Of a stretch of DNA of 64,000 nt, positions 1 to 13,500 are shown in pieces; position 1 is the stretch's first letter, and the number at the start of each line of letters is the position of its first letter. Origin of the DNA: Clavelina lepadiformis (lineage: Eukaryota > Chordata > Ascidiacea > Aplousobranchia > Clavelinidae); assembly GCF_947623445.1 (NCBI RefSeq), contig NC_135240.1, positions 10,850,001-10,914,000 of the forward strand, written 5' to 3'. The notes under the pieces were generated by a model. The model was not told the origin of the DNA, did no database searches, and was given only the letters and a program-made list of their open reading frames with translations. The position numbers were made by a program, and so were the translations under genes.

Positions 1-500
1 GTACAGACGTCGCATTTGAGTAGCAAACAAGGTCGACGTCACAATGTTGTTTGTTTCGTGACAATACGCTCCTCTTTTGAACGTTGCCGATCCTGTTTTA
101 GCTCTTGATCATGTCGCCTTTTCTGAGATTTCAATCATGACGTAAAAATATGCTTAAAAGCTAAATTTATGACGTCGTAAATCGTACGCCAAATAAGTGG
201 CACGCAAAATTTAAGATGAGCGAAAATTTAAACTTAATTCTATTGCTAACTACATCGGCTAAAAAGTGATGTTTTTATTGCCAACAAAATGGTTGACGAG
301 AAGCTTGCAGTATCGTAACCGTTATTTTTTCTGAAAAATTCAAGAATCATCAAAAATATGGAATTTGCTTTGAGTAACACACTCTTGCAAACTGTAACTT
401 CTATGAAAAACTGTAAACCGAAAATAGATTAATTCAATACAATTAGCGACATAACAACACCTTATTCAGCACGCAGATGCAAGTTGAAGCAATAAAATAC

Positions 501-1092
501 CTTGCTGAGGTTGAGCGTTTTGATAAGCGTTTTTGTTGATCCACTCATATGGTCTGCGTTGAATGGACATGGTTGCAGGGTGCATGGTGGACAAGTGAAG
601 ACCGACTGAAGAGTGAACTTCCGACGGGTTTCCAAAGCACTCGATTCCGGTCAGTGTTGCCGCAGACGCCCCAGGACTTCCAGAGCCGCTCATCAAAGGC
701 GTTTGGGGTAAGGAACTAGACATTGGGTAGCTTGCAGGGCCGTGCGGTGCAGAGTGTGGGTGAGGGAAATGCGGTCCCATAGTCTCCCATCCGCTGCCAC
801 TGAGTACAGGTGGGAAACCGGTATTGGGATACAGGGCCGAGGTGCCCCAGCTACCTTGCGACGAAGTCGGTTCATTCTGTGAACTCAGATTGGAAACGTG
901 AAAAGATGACGAATAGTCATGGGCGAGATTCGAACCCGGATACGTCGTGTCCACAGATGAACTCGAGGTGGGTTGCATTCCGTAACCGGCGGGGACATCT
1001 CCGGATGTGGTCTCCAACTTAGTGGAGTAACTGGGCTGAAAGAATCCACTCGCAGAGTGTGGATTGACGTCGGAATGCAAATTTCTGTACAT
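501..1092 (-). CDS. Cdx: Caudal-type homeobox protein (Cdx), first coding exon only
   Basis: Partial gene: one 592-nt exon encoding 197 residues plus one base. I start at the ATG at 1092-1090, which gives MYRNLHSDV; an in-frame upstream ATG at 1152 would add 20 residues and looks less natural. The sequence is rich in Ser, Pro, Gly and His, as in the transactivating N-terminus of Cdx proteins. Near its end is the PBX-type tryptophan motif (RRPYEWIN), the counterpart of the PYEWM motif just before the caudal homeodomain. The exon ends in a good donor (CAG-CAA-G|GTATTT) at 501/500 in phase 1. The homeodomain must therefore lie in exons left of position 1. Caudal proteins are nuclear DNA-binding factors that pattern the posterior embryo. 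The call rests on the W motif and overall composition, since the homeobox is not visible. Confidence 0.8.
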
Positions 1093-4000
1093 TGTAGCTG
1101 TAGTTGGTGAACCTATGTTTGATACCTTTTGGTCAATTGCATAACATAACATGATGGAAAAGCATTTACTGCATGCAGTTCTGGCTCATCGAAGACCATC
1201 CAAGCGGAGGGTGAGAAAAAATTAAGTTTTAAGTGCCCTAACAGTTATCTTAATTGAGCATTGTATGAAATAATTTGAACCGGCGTAAAGCCATAAAGCC
1301 TGTTACCTGAAAAGGCAGCGGTTAATGTCAGTTAGAAAAAATGGAGGGAGGCTTATACTTTGGGTACTATACCTATACTATTGCATATATCTGCGCGTGT
1401 GAAAAACATACAATATCCTTTATTACAAGATCAATGCAATTGTTCCTATATCTTTACTTTACTATGTGATATACATATATATGCGACCTACGTATGTACA
1501 CAGTACGAGATGACTTTTTAGTATAGAATGACTTGCGTTCCTTGTATAATATAATTCTACAAGTATACTACTAAAAGCATACCATACAATTGGTTAATCT
1601 TAGTGATATGCCGCTACCTTCTGCTGATAACTGCCACTACACTGAATGTTTCCACGTCTGCAACTTTAATCGTTATTTTTTTGTTGAAGGGAGAAGAACC
1701 TTTTTACACGATTTCAATTTGCTATACTGTACTTGTCAGCAACCCAACCGGCTTAACCCCTTACGACTGTAACGCTTTGGGTGACTATCGTTCTTCCACA
1801 CCTCCACCCCCAATCAACGCACGTCGTTTTGCTCATTTTCCCAGGTACACCAGGCAAAATAAATCACCTTTAAATGACCTTACTCATTGCGCTACTTTCG
1901 AATTGCGACCGAACGCATATCACTTAGATGCAGCCGACATTACACGACACCCCACGTACCGACCGGCCATTTTCTCTCATTGTAATTAACTGCTGGTCGG
2001 CTACCTCAAAGATACTCGCGGTCAAACTGTCTAAATGTCGAGGGGAGCTCGAAAAGGACACGCGCAAAGCGAGACAATTATTGTTATTTTACAGGAATTA
2101 TAACAAACGACTATACGGCAATTGATGCAATTTATGCTTGAAGCGTTTTATTTTTGGGCAAACATAAACATAACATTTTATATCTGCAACCAACAATTAC
2201 TTTCAATCTCAGATTTTCCAAGATTTGCACTTGCACTAAAAGTTATTTTTACATTTGACATGACTATAACAAACCTTTTACGTAGGAAACTTTGAAAAGT
2301 TTTATGCTAACATCACTTATAGGTTTATTACAAATAAAATCTGAAACCAATCCAATATTTTCAAACAATTCGTTTTATTCATATTTTTCAGGTTTACAAT
2401 ACAGATTCGTTCTGTACTATGCAACAGATACACTGCTTTTAACTTGGGTGCGGTGCATAAAGATTAGCTACGTTTTTGCTTTCTTGCCAATCTAAACACG
2501 ATGTTATAATTTTTCCGTATTACCCTAATCACGCCAGCTTCCTAAGGCGGCCTATATTGGAAAGCTACTGTATCAGCCTGCCCTGCTAACAATTTATAGC
2601 GTTTTTCGCTCACTGTTCGGATTGTTAAGTCAATATTGCTTCTATGTCGCTAATATGTACACACTTTTCCGCGGTACTAATCGGTCTGATGACCAAAAAA
2701 ACTGCTTTCATCTGGCCCAAGCCTCAACATTTGTGAACTATGAACGACGGCGCCATTGTTTTACTTACATGTCACGTGACAACATAAACTGGCGTTTTCT
2801 AAATAATTGTTGTGATTTATTGTTTGGCTATCTCATGTCATACCACAAACGCAATAACTATCAACTTTAACGAGCCTAATGTGATAAGAACGGCTGATTT
2901 TATTTCAGACTGCAAATCACAGGGTGTAGTTTATTTTTGATATACGCCACATTAAACCTGCAAGGAAAGGGATTTCGGAAATTAAAGATAAGCTCGGATA
3001 CTTTTAAAAAGAAACTTTCGATCTCAAACTTTTAATTAACAGCATATACTTTTAACACAGTTGTACTTCTTAATTGAAAAATGCAAAAAATCTTGCTTGC
3101 AAAACCCTGTATGCAAGATCGGCGCATTCCTTACATAAGCTGAACACATTACACCGTGTTTGACAACTCGCAAAACGTTACGAGCTCTCAAATTCGAAGT
3201 CTGCGCAGCTTTTCACACCAAACTGCGAATGGTTGTGTTATTGTTGTTATTTCCACCAGCGACACCTTCGAGCGAGCAGCATGGCTTTTTGTCGCAAACA
3301 CGAGGCGAAAGTTTGGGAAATCAACCCAATGAAGTTCTCATAACCAACATACGTCCGACTTCTCGGCTGGACATTGCGTGGACACCGACGGGTCCAAGAA
3401 TTTCGAAATTGGCTGACGCTGATGCTTTGTCGGATGCGACCGCTTTGAAGAGTCACGCGTTTCATAAGAAATGTTTAAAAATAGTCTACCCGTGTTTTAC
3501 CGTAAAAATACATCATCACAATAAAATATTACATGTTTATCGTTTTACCGTACTTTCCAATAAACCGAGATATGACGTCTTTCTTAAGGAAAACAAAAAG
3601 TCTGACGACGTCAAATTTTAATCTCAAGCTGTACGATAAGATTGCTCAGACGTTCGCCGAGAACTTGCTGCTGTCTAAATTTTTCCAAAATAAATCAGTT
3701 AGCCAAATAAGCTTCTTTATATTCGATTACTATACAACGAGCAAAGAAAAAAGATGCCTTGCATGACAGGCAATGAATCGAAGTGGCGTCCTTGCCTTTT
3801 GACTTTCGCAGCGTTGGCGATTGCCCCTCGAACAATGACATGTAACGATTTTGTTTCGAATCGTAAGTTTTGGTAAGGAAGAAGGATACGCTGGAGCCAA
3901 GGGACGTATCAATGACATCATAATACTCATAGTGATGTCACACGTAGCAGTACGCTTTGATCTCGCCGGCGTTACCGTTCCTTCTGTCGTAAGGATGTCT

Positions 4001-7000
4001 TTTGTTATCTGGCGACGATAACCGGCTGGAAACGCGGATGGGAAAATGACCAACTTCCCAAAACTCGGAAGCTTTATCCAACTGCGGTGAAATTATAACT
4101 TAAAAGAAACCGAAAACAGTAAAATTGGATTGCGATCGTGAGAAATACGGGTTGGAGATCAATTCCAAATATTGGTAAACGGTAAACGGCCTTGGTAAGT
4201 TTTTTGAAAATTCTGTAATTGATTTTTGAATAATACTTTGTTGCTATGATTTTGCAGAGACGTAAAACATAATTTATAAACATTGACGTACATTTTTATT
4301 TTGCAATCTTTTGAACTTTGAAAGACTTGATCTTACGTGATTAGTAGGTATAATGAAAGATTAGTATGTTCATTAACTTGAAAATCATGAATATATTTAC
4401 ATTTCTATACTTTGTTTTCTGCTTTCAGGTTAAACAAAATTGTTAGGTCGTAAACCAATTTAAACGATGATATAATCTCTATATCAAATAGCCAGCAGAA
4501 AACGGCGGCAATCAAAGAAAAACGTTTGCTCTAAACGTCTTTGAAATAACTTTTATGGCGTATCAATTAGTCTTGTTCGTAAATAAAAATCGTAAGTACG
4601 CCACCAAACACAGTAAATCAGAGCTCAAACCCATCCACATCTAAATGCATCCAAAATACACATCAACGACCGATGAAGACATTCTTATTATTTTAAGAAT
4701 CACACCAATTTCAACTGAAGGCACAACGACTTGACTTTGATATCGTTGACTTCTTATTGGCACATACCTTGGGTAAAAAGCCTGATAGAAAGATACCTGT
4801 AAAATTTCCTAAGTCAAAAAACCAATCTTGTTAACTGGAAATGATAAAGACACTGCAGTTTTCCAGAACAGCAGAGACAAAATATTTTTCATTGAAACAG
4901 TTTGATTTTTTATGTAGCTTTATGGCAAACCGGTAAACGTATGCGTTGTTGTGACCAAATTAACGCTAAAAATCTAGATTCTAGAACAAATGAGCTCCAC
5001 TTACCGAGTATATGGCGGCAAAATTCTTCCAAGTTGTAATTTATTGACTTTTTTGGGATCGCGATACGTACCAAATTACAAACAAACGAACAATTGAACC
5101 GCTAGTAATATTTATTACCCATTTACTCGAACAATTGCAGCATTGTTACGTCACAATTTACGACAGACATTTCATTTCAAGCGAAAATGTTTTGTTTCAG
5201 TTTTGAATGCATTCCACGGCGGGTAGTCCCAAGATGCCATGAAGAAAGATTTTTCCTACTCCGGTGCTTACTGATAGATTTCCTGTAGTTGGGTGTAGGA
5301 CTTCATAACGCGAGCTCGCCGAGCTGAAAACGATTTTATAACTGCATATATATATTTTTTTTTGATATAGCTGACGAATATGGCCTTTATTGTAAATATT
5401 TAGTTTTACGCAAAGTCGCCTCATCTACAACGAGAGAGATGAAAATTCCCCTCAAAAATGTATTCCTGTTCGGCCAGAAGTGCGGTCATATCCCTTTAGG
5501 TTGTATGCTACCCGTTGCAATACATACCTAAGTTAGCAAGTTCAATTTCAAACAGGCATTCCAAAGTACACTGTACTTGCGGCTATTTTTCTGTAGTTAA
5601 GGTGGCTTTCTAGAAACTCGCTAACTATTGTGGGAATGCTTTGCTTGATTTTCGCGCAGCATAAACCAATAACAATTGATTAAAATTCATAACTTGATTT
5701 CTTTCATATAACGAGTTGAATACGAATTCATCAACGGAATTTGTGAATGGAAAAGCGTATAACTTGACAACGGTTGTTTGCTCAGCAGACAAAATTAATC
5801 ACATGACGTGGTAATGAGGTAATTTCTGATGTCGCTGCCAAAGGCAGTGGCCCGGGACAGCTGACGTAGGCTGCTGGGACGAATGCTGAATGAAGCGTAC
5901 GAGAATAAACCTGAATGAAGAGTTATTTGCCTTCCGAATTAGAACTGTGTAAAAAGCAATTTCGGTGGCTGGCTACGCGGCCTTACCATCCACACATTAC
6001 GTTGTTAATTGATCAACATCTAGTGAAAACTAGATCAGAGAAAGTGGGCGAATATCTGAGTCCGACATGTTTGTCTTGCACTTAGGTCTGTTTGGGTTTG
6101 TTGTAACAACTGGATACAGGTAAACGCCCGGTATACACTTTCATCCGACAGTTGTTTCATTTTACCTGCGACGTTGGTATACCAAATTTAATGCAAATAT
6201 AGATTGACTCTTCAAAACCATAAGGAATTGTTAATTGCAAAACCCGCAATTTACCATATGTTTTACAAATTTGGTACCGGTATTGTTGATAAAGCAACGG
6301 TCATAAATAAATCAGCGTTGTTTTCATTAGCACCTTGATACATTATGTGAGAGGTATGAAAACCCATAAATACGATTGGTAGGCTATATAGTTGTGTACA
6401 CATCAAAATGTTCAACATTAAATACACACCGTTGACACCAAACCATCAGAAATTGCAGTGAAATACTTATGAGGGCGTAATGGACAACATTTCACTTAGT
6501 GGCAGTTATATATTGAATTTGTTTTGGTACCAGTGAACGCTAAACTGCCTATTAACGAGCACGATGAACAAACAGCGCGTTTATTACACAGTTTAATGAG
6601 GTTTGCTCTGCAATAAACACTTTAAATGACTGGATCAGATGTTGGACATACGATAAGAGGTATGATAACGGTGACAATCAAACAAAAACCACGACAAGTT
6701 ACCAAACACAACGGTTACGGTAAAAACGTCTTCATTGCGCATCAACTTGCAAGTTACGTCACGTGACATGAGGCAATACATGCGCACCGGCGTTAATTGC
6801 GATGTCAAAACAATTGGTTCATGACTGAAGCGGTTCGTCATCATGTTTCAATAATTCTAGAATTACCAAAGAAAGCCGTTGAACGGGAGATGACCTTGTG
6901 CGAGTATTCAGAATACCATCGCTTTTCTGTTGATACATAGCTTACATTACAAAAGTTAATACCAACAATCTATGTAAAAACTTCGGAATTAGACGTAATA

Positions 7001-8438
7001 GTGAAAGTTATAAGATCGGCATTTGTACTAACGTGCTTTTGACGCTTTGAATCTAAAATCTACTGCGAACTATGATCAAAATTATAGGTTTATTTGTTTT
7101 TGCAATCATGATGCTTTTACTCCCTAAAATGGTTAACAATGCCTTGGATCAGTTTTCGAAGGCTACGTATTGCCAGTCAAACAAGGTTTTCAGGTCAGCA
7201 AGCTTTGACATTTAACTGCATGAAGCAAGCGTCAAAATTTATGACTTTTCGTGGGTTCTCTCCGACCTATAGGTCATCACACGTTGGCCCATAAATATAT
7301 GAAAGACTTGGAAACCCCGAACTGCTTTTCGGGTCGCCTCAAACGACAAGTGATTTACAGCATCGCACAAGTTTGAACTGCTCACAGTAACAAGAGATAG
7401 TCAAGCACACACATGATGTTGAAAATGTTCACATAAATACAAGCTTGTTGCTTGAATTGTCTCGGGCAGGTGCAATTCAATCGTAAATTACGATTTTTGA
7501 GTCTCGAAGGTAAGTTGCGACAAATATAGTTCTGGAAATTTCGAAAACAAAACAGTGTGAAGTAAAAACCCAGCAAGTGGCGACAATTAGTCAACACCGT
7601 AGTCTTCATGCTGTTGTTAACAATGTAAGCTGGAACATTTTATTGGGCGCTGAAATATATTTTTTATAATCGAAACACAATAATGCAAAATGAACCAACA
7701 CAACAGAAGATGAAATAAACGAAATAAAGCAGCGAGTACAAGCAGGAAAACACGCCGATTCTTCCAATTCCGATAACAACGTTGAAACATTCTTATACTG
7801 TTGTTGTCGAAAATCATCATATTTCAGTCTAAACTTACAACCAATCAGTTCACTCTGCAAGAGCATCAGAGTACAGTAGGAATAATAAGTAAATAACAAA
7901 TTGCTATCCAGCACACAGTATACAGCTTTTCCAAATGCGCTGTAAGTGTCAGCCTTGAGTAGATTAGGAATAACACTCTAAGCGAGACAGTATTGCACTA
8001 AATACTAAATAAATAATTCAAGTTTTCGCAAACCATGCGCAAAATGAAAAAGATTTTCGATATTAAAATTTCTATTAACACAACATCACAGTAAAGTAAA
8101 TTTCGAAATATAAAAGTGTTATGACTACAATGGCATAAAGCGTTAAGCTTATTTGTTATAAACGATCACAGACTTAAGTCAGCAAGACCATAAATGTCGA
8201 TGTTTCTTACTCTTCTAGGTATAAGCGATTATTGTATTCCTGATAAAGACAATAAAATGACGTTTCTATGATGTAACGGCATTGATTGAAAGGAATGAGA
8301 ATTATTCAAAATTTCTGAAGTGTATAGAAAATAACAGTAAAAAACAATTCATCTGATGATAAATTGTAAAACGCAAGGAACGACAAACCATCATCACTGA
8401 GCAAGCACCGTACAGCACTTGCGGCTGAAAGTCCGATG
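1093..8438. other. Gap between Cdx 5' side and ARAP 3' side; no gene recognised
   Basis: About 7.3 kb lying upstream of Cdx and downstream of ARAP. I see only short open frames without family resemblance, codon bias or plausible splice partners, and no tRNA or transposon with clear ends. It should hold the Cdx promoter and any upstream enhancers plus the ARAP 3' UTR, but I cannot point to a defined regulatory site. Confidence 0.6.
7639..7644 (-). promoter_or_regulatory. Candidate ARAP polyadenylation signal (AATAAA, minus strand)
   Basis: The first AATAAA hexamer I find on the minus strand after the ARAP stop codon (8439-8441). It would give a 3' UTR of about 0.8 kb. A single hexamer in AT-rich sequence is weak evidence. 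Confidence 0.3.
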
Positions 8439-10507
8439 TTAGTCGTTGTGGGACGGGATCGGGTTCCGTTGAGGTTTCTGCCCGGAACGAGGCAACTCCT
8501 GCAGGGAAGGAGCACGACTTAGCTTCGGGGACCCGAAGTCGAACGAAATCTGGCGTGAAGGCGACCCCAAGGAAATGCTCGAAGTCCTCGCCCGTAAAAT
8601 TCGACGTTTAGGCGAAAATATGGGACTGCCCATGGGTGGGGGTCTTGAGCTCAAAATCTGGGTCAGCGATTCAACCCTGTTCAAAGATTGTGCGCTGCTA
8701 CTCGCTTTCAAAGATGGAGATTTTGGAGACAATATGGGCGTAACATTACGAATGTTTTTCGACAAAACGGCCACGCAACGATCACCGAACAATTTTAAAC
8801 CTTCATGGTAAGTTCCGAGGCGACGACGAAATATCTGCAAGTGTTCAAAAACTCGAAAATTAGTTTCGACCCTAATTATGACATAACGGAAGACTGCAGT
8901 AATCATCAGCCATGGTGAACAAACAGTGCAACAAAAAGCTTAAGCGAAAACTGAAACTGTTTCAAAGCATCCAGAAGCCAATTTAAGCAAAGTGCGATAA
9001 GCTAAGTTAGTCCAATATAGGATTTCCTGAACTAGAAATATATAGTTGTAGGTTGGTTTGGCTATTTTCTTAAGTACTCTAAGTTAATTGTTGTCTGTTG
9101 ATGTGTTATAGCTACAGGCTACCATATATAGCCGTGGAAACAATTAGTCGATTATTATCTTTATTTTACCTACAACATAGTATACACCAATCACTAATTT
9201 CCGCCGTCAGTCCTCTTCCTTAGCACAGACGAAAGTTCTGATTGAAGTTTGACACCGAGGAAGCCTCCGCGCTATTAAAGTAGAATCGAATGATGTTATA
9301 ACAAACATAAAACCAACCAACTCTATACAACATGGTGTCGGTATCTCGCAACCTGTGCAAAGCTTATTACTATTTCCAACAAAAACGACCAACTAACCGG
9401 AGATGGATCATTCGGTGATGTCGCGAAGCTGGTCAAGGGTCGTTTCGAAATCAGGTTATCACCGAGGGCTGAAGGATTGAAGCTTATTGGTCGGCCGCCT
9501 GATGGCACTAAGGAGTTGGCATTTTGTTGTGCATCGGGCTGTGACGTCATTCGCGCAAAGCAATAATAAGCAAAGCCATTATTGCAAATTATAAGGCAGG
9601 CACGCATGCAATATTGAAATATGACTATGAGCAATTATCAAAATAATTACCTAAACAGCCGATTGTGTATTTCGTTAATAAATTATGTAGTATTGATATT
9701 AAAGTTGGGAAATTCACCATAGTGAATTATTTATTCACTGCTTCACTTTTTCTAATTATCCGATTTTTTTTGCCTGATTAGGCTCGATTACGGTTTAATT
9801 TTGATTAGTTAAAACTTGATTATATTAAAATTTTAACAATATTTCATAAATGATAAGTCAACTACGTGTGAATTAATGACAGCAGAGAAGCCCTGATAAC
9901 ATGCCAGGTCAAGATCGAATCCGGGGGAAAATAAGACAAAATATGGTTAGGCCTTGGAAGCAAACGGCATAATAACAAAACACCTTCACAGCAACCTCAA
10001 GTGAAAGCATTACACAGAAAAACACAAAACTAAAGATAAACCTAATAATGTGCATAACTGATTTAGCACTTTAAAGACATTTGCAGAGCATGTTTAATAT
10101 ATATACTATTGCTATGTTTGGCATTTCGACTATCCAACGAGATAACTGATTTGCGTAAAGAATTACTTACCGATTCCTCATTGTGGCCGGGGGCGCCAGC
10201 GGTAGCAGTGTCATAAGGAGATTCTTTGGCTGCTTCGTCGCTGCTGGTAGATGACATCCGACTGATTGCAGCAGCTTTTACCGCTTCTCCCAAATCTTGG
10301 TGAGAAAACGCGGGATACGCCGACCGTTTTGTGCTCCTGGACGTATCAAGAAGGATGTTAACACAAATTCCAGGAAGCTAATTAGGAAGAAAATTAATGA
10401 TGACGAGTATGATAAAATTTCTACCTCGAATCAGATGAACGTGTAAAGGTTGGAACTGGATCAGGAGAGAAAGCAGGAGACGGTGGAGGAGTAAAACCTT
10501 CTGGATG
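8439..10507 (-). other. ARAP exons 33-36: Ser/Pro-rich C-terminal tail
   Basis: Exons 10507-10425, 10336-10171, 9538-9398 and 8834-8439 encode the last 261 residues. The last exon has repeated Ser-Pro sites (ILSPKSPS, GSPIFSPKRR, LGSPSRQ, FGSPKLSRAPS) in basic surroundings and ends NPIPSHND. This looks like a disordered tail regulated by proline-directed kinases. I recognise no fold. Splice sites and phases are good. Confidence 0.78.
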
Positions 10508-13500
10508 CTGCATGTTTATGAAAACAAAAGAAACATGTTTAATTAAATAATCGGCATTTGATTAAAATTTCAGCCGAAACAATTTCAGCTATTGTATGTA
10601 AAATATTAGCCTTTTTTCTGATATTTCAACTTCGTATTGACTGAAAGAGTTTTATGAGTATTTTCCATTAATACCTTATGCATTAGAGTGTAGGCAATCC
10701 ACTTATATAGATTTTTTTCGTTGTCCACAGAGAAATATTTAGTCGGTTGATCCCTGGCAGCCAGAGTAAATCCGAGGGTTCTGTCAGAAAAACAACAAAT
10801 CATCTTAAATTAATCCGTCAATCAATGGAAACAATTCAAAAAACACATTAAACGATTCCCATGTGAGTTTAAAACACGGCAAGGCAATTAACTGCTAAGG
10901 AAGAGTAGGCTGCCTGTAAGTGGTTCGAACTTTGTCGAATTACCTTGAAGACGGCGGTTTGGTCTTTCTATCCAATCCAATGTATACGTGGTAACAGGAA
11001 AGAGACACGATGGTTGCCCCCTTGGCCTGGAAAGCAAGATAAACATTGTTCTTGAAGTGCATGAACAGTTTGTACGGCCCAAGACTTGTAAGTGGAAACA
11101 AAATCCATCAGGCAAACAATCCGATTTCGACCGTTTTAAATGACCTTACAGTTTTATGTTACCAGGTCACAAGTAATGCTTTTTCATGTTTCTGCAGCTT
11201 AGTTTCGTTTACAACTCATTCTGGCAATACAAGAGATGTCCTTCATACCATGCATGTTATTACGAAAAGAAATTTTGTCGTTATTCAAGAACTATGGGCA
11301 TTCCAAAAGTTATAAAAACGGCAACCACCCAGTAAACACAAAATAGAGTAAACAAAACAAAGAAGTTATCTAAAACCTTTCTGTTTGGTTAGTGCTTATT
11401 TCATAGTTAACCAACTTTTCAAACTAACCTAAAAAATAGCCATTCAAGAAAATATTTTTCATACAGATATATCCATATGTTTTCACGAGAAACAGAAAAC
11501 TGGACGAAATGTAAAGGAAAAATCGAGCAATACATACAACAAAACAAAAGCGATTAGACTTGATTCAGGCTAAACCTCTGCTGGTAAGATGCTATTAAAA
11601 CTAGTAGCCCAATGCAAGAGGCATGTTCTGTAACGACACATGTCCAAAATAATAGGTGAAGATAACGGTGATGATGTTTGATGGCAAGGCTTTTTAGATG
11701 AAAAACTACTATGAATTACGTCAAAATTTGAAGCGTTTCGTCGTTGGAAGTGCTGAACCCGACTCGACCTCTTACGCCAATTACCGGATGCCATGTCACG
11801 AACGGACGTAGAGCTTTCCTGATTCTATGACGTAGTTTTACGTTATTTCACGGGCTTGGACAATGTTAGTCTTTACAGCAAAAACCATAACAAAGAAAAA
11901 GGTAGATGGGCTTGTCCCAACTCACTGAGTCTATATCAAAACATATTTCTTCTTGTTCTCATTTAAGTGACCCAAAAATATACATTTTTAACAGGATTGC
12001 AAAACTAACACGTGGGTTTTCAGTTTCATTGTAGCTTGTACAACTACTATGTACACAATTGAATTTAATTTGAGCATGCTACCAAGATTAATAGAAAAAC
12101 TGAGTTAACTTGTGAAGCTAAAACTATATTAAAAACAATGTTTTGGAATTATTTTCACAACAAACAAATGCGTAAGAGTAAAATGATATTGACAACCATT
12201 TACACCGCAACGTCTAATCGTTTTTTCTTTCTTTGACATGTCCGTCACATTACTGTGACGGCCTTCATATTTTTGCATCATACGTGTAGTAAGATTGTAC
12301 CTTTGAGTAACAAATAGATAAAGCGCCGTCGGTTTCCTTCAATATAGCAGCCATTTTGATCCACTTTTTCTTTGCATCGTAAACTTTGAGCTGGCCCTCA
12401 AACAGATGCTCCGTAAAGGTGGGCTGTACAAGATATAATTTTGCCAATTTCTACCAAAATTATTATTGTTCGAATTTCTAAAGCTATTCAAACCCACTAG
12501 AAGTAGGTTAAGTTTATACTAGACAGTTGGACATTTTTAGCAGTCGCCTACGACGTTCACAAATGGGTTGTATTTCATGACAAAGCAGATTTCGCGGCAG
12601 TGATAGAAATTTACCGCTTTCAGCCATCGTAGTTTATCCCGAACATAATCGTGTTTGGCGAGAAGGAAATTGGTGGACGGCATCTCCCAAGCCTTGATCA
12701 CAGATAGAACGTGTTCGGTGTGATGGAGTGACCTCTCGGCATCGCCGTCCGAGATGACCTCAAATAAACCCCAAGAACTGCTGGGGTAACCGTGAGTCGA
12801 ACAAATTCTTGCAACAAGTTCACCAGCGGTCATATTCACCTGAAAAGTGCAATGAATAGATCACAATATTCTTTGAAACCGTCCGTTTCGCCCTATTCTT
12901 TGCAAAGTTTTTGGTACAAGGTTCGCAAATATTTGTGAATAAACTACAATTGATAAAAACTTGTAACGTACTTTATAGTTAACACATTTATCATCCTTGC
13001 TGTTGATGTAGATTGGCACCATCATGTCATAATCCAATGTAGTCAGCTGCGATAACAAAATAGGTCAGGTCATTTTAAACTTAAATCCAGCAAAGCAAAA
13101 CAATGTTTAACAACTTGCAGATAGCAATAAACATAATAAACTTGAAAATGCCGGTAACTACAATAACACCATGGTTAAATATATACCATGTTTTGCTGTT
13201 GTGTGGCCTGGCTAATTTTTTCTTTTGCCTCCAGCATTCGTCGTTCTTTCTCGAGATCAACTTCAGTGACCTAGAAAAAAAAAACAATTACCAACGAGCA
13301 ACTTCAGTTTGATCAAACTGCCATAACAACAAACGTATTGAAGACAAGTTCGCGTTCTTACGTCAAAAAGCCAGTCGTAGTAGTTCAAGAGGTCCTCAAT
13401 GCATCCAATTTCCTGTGCAGTTTCACCAATATATTGTTTGCTATCCTCGGAACCTTGTGGTTCCATCAGTGTGGGGCCAAAGACAATGGCAAGGTTATGA

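Noticed and set aside
1603..1989. 128-codon plus-strand open frame
   Set aside because: Composition looks like random reading of C-rich non-coding DNA, and no homologue comes to mind.
3160..3621. 153-codon plus-strand open frame in the Cdx upstream region
   Set aside because: No ATG at the start of the frame, no recognisable family, an overlapping minus-strand frame of similar quality, and no splice partners.
3730..4053. 107-codon minus-strand open frame
   Set aside because: No domain, no codon preference and no neighbouring exons.
9895..9930. B-box-like sequence (GATCGAATCCGGGG) suggesting a tRNA or SINE
   Set aside because: No A box at the right distance and none of the tail words shared by the two called SINE-like copies.
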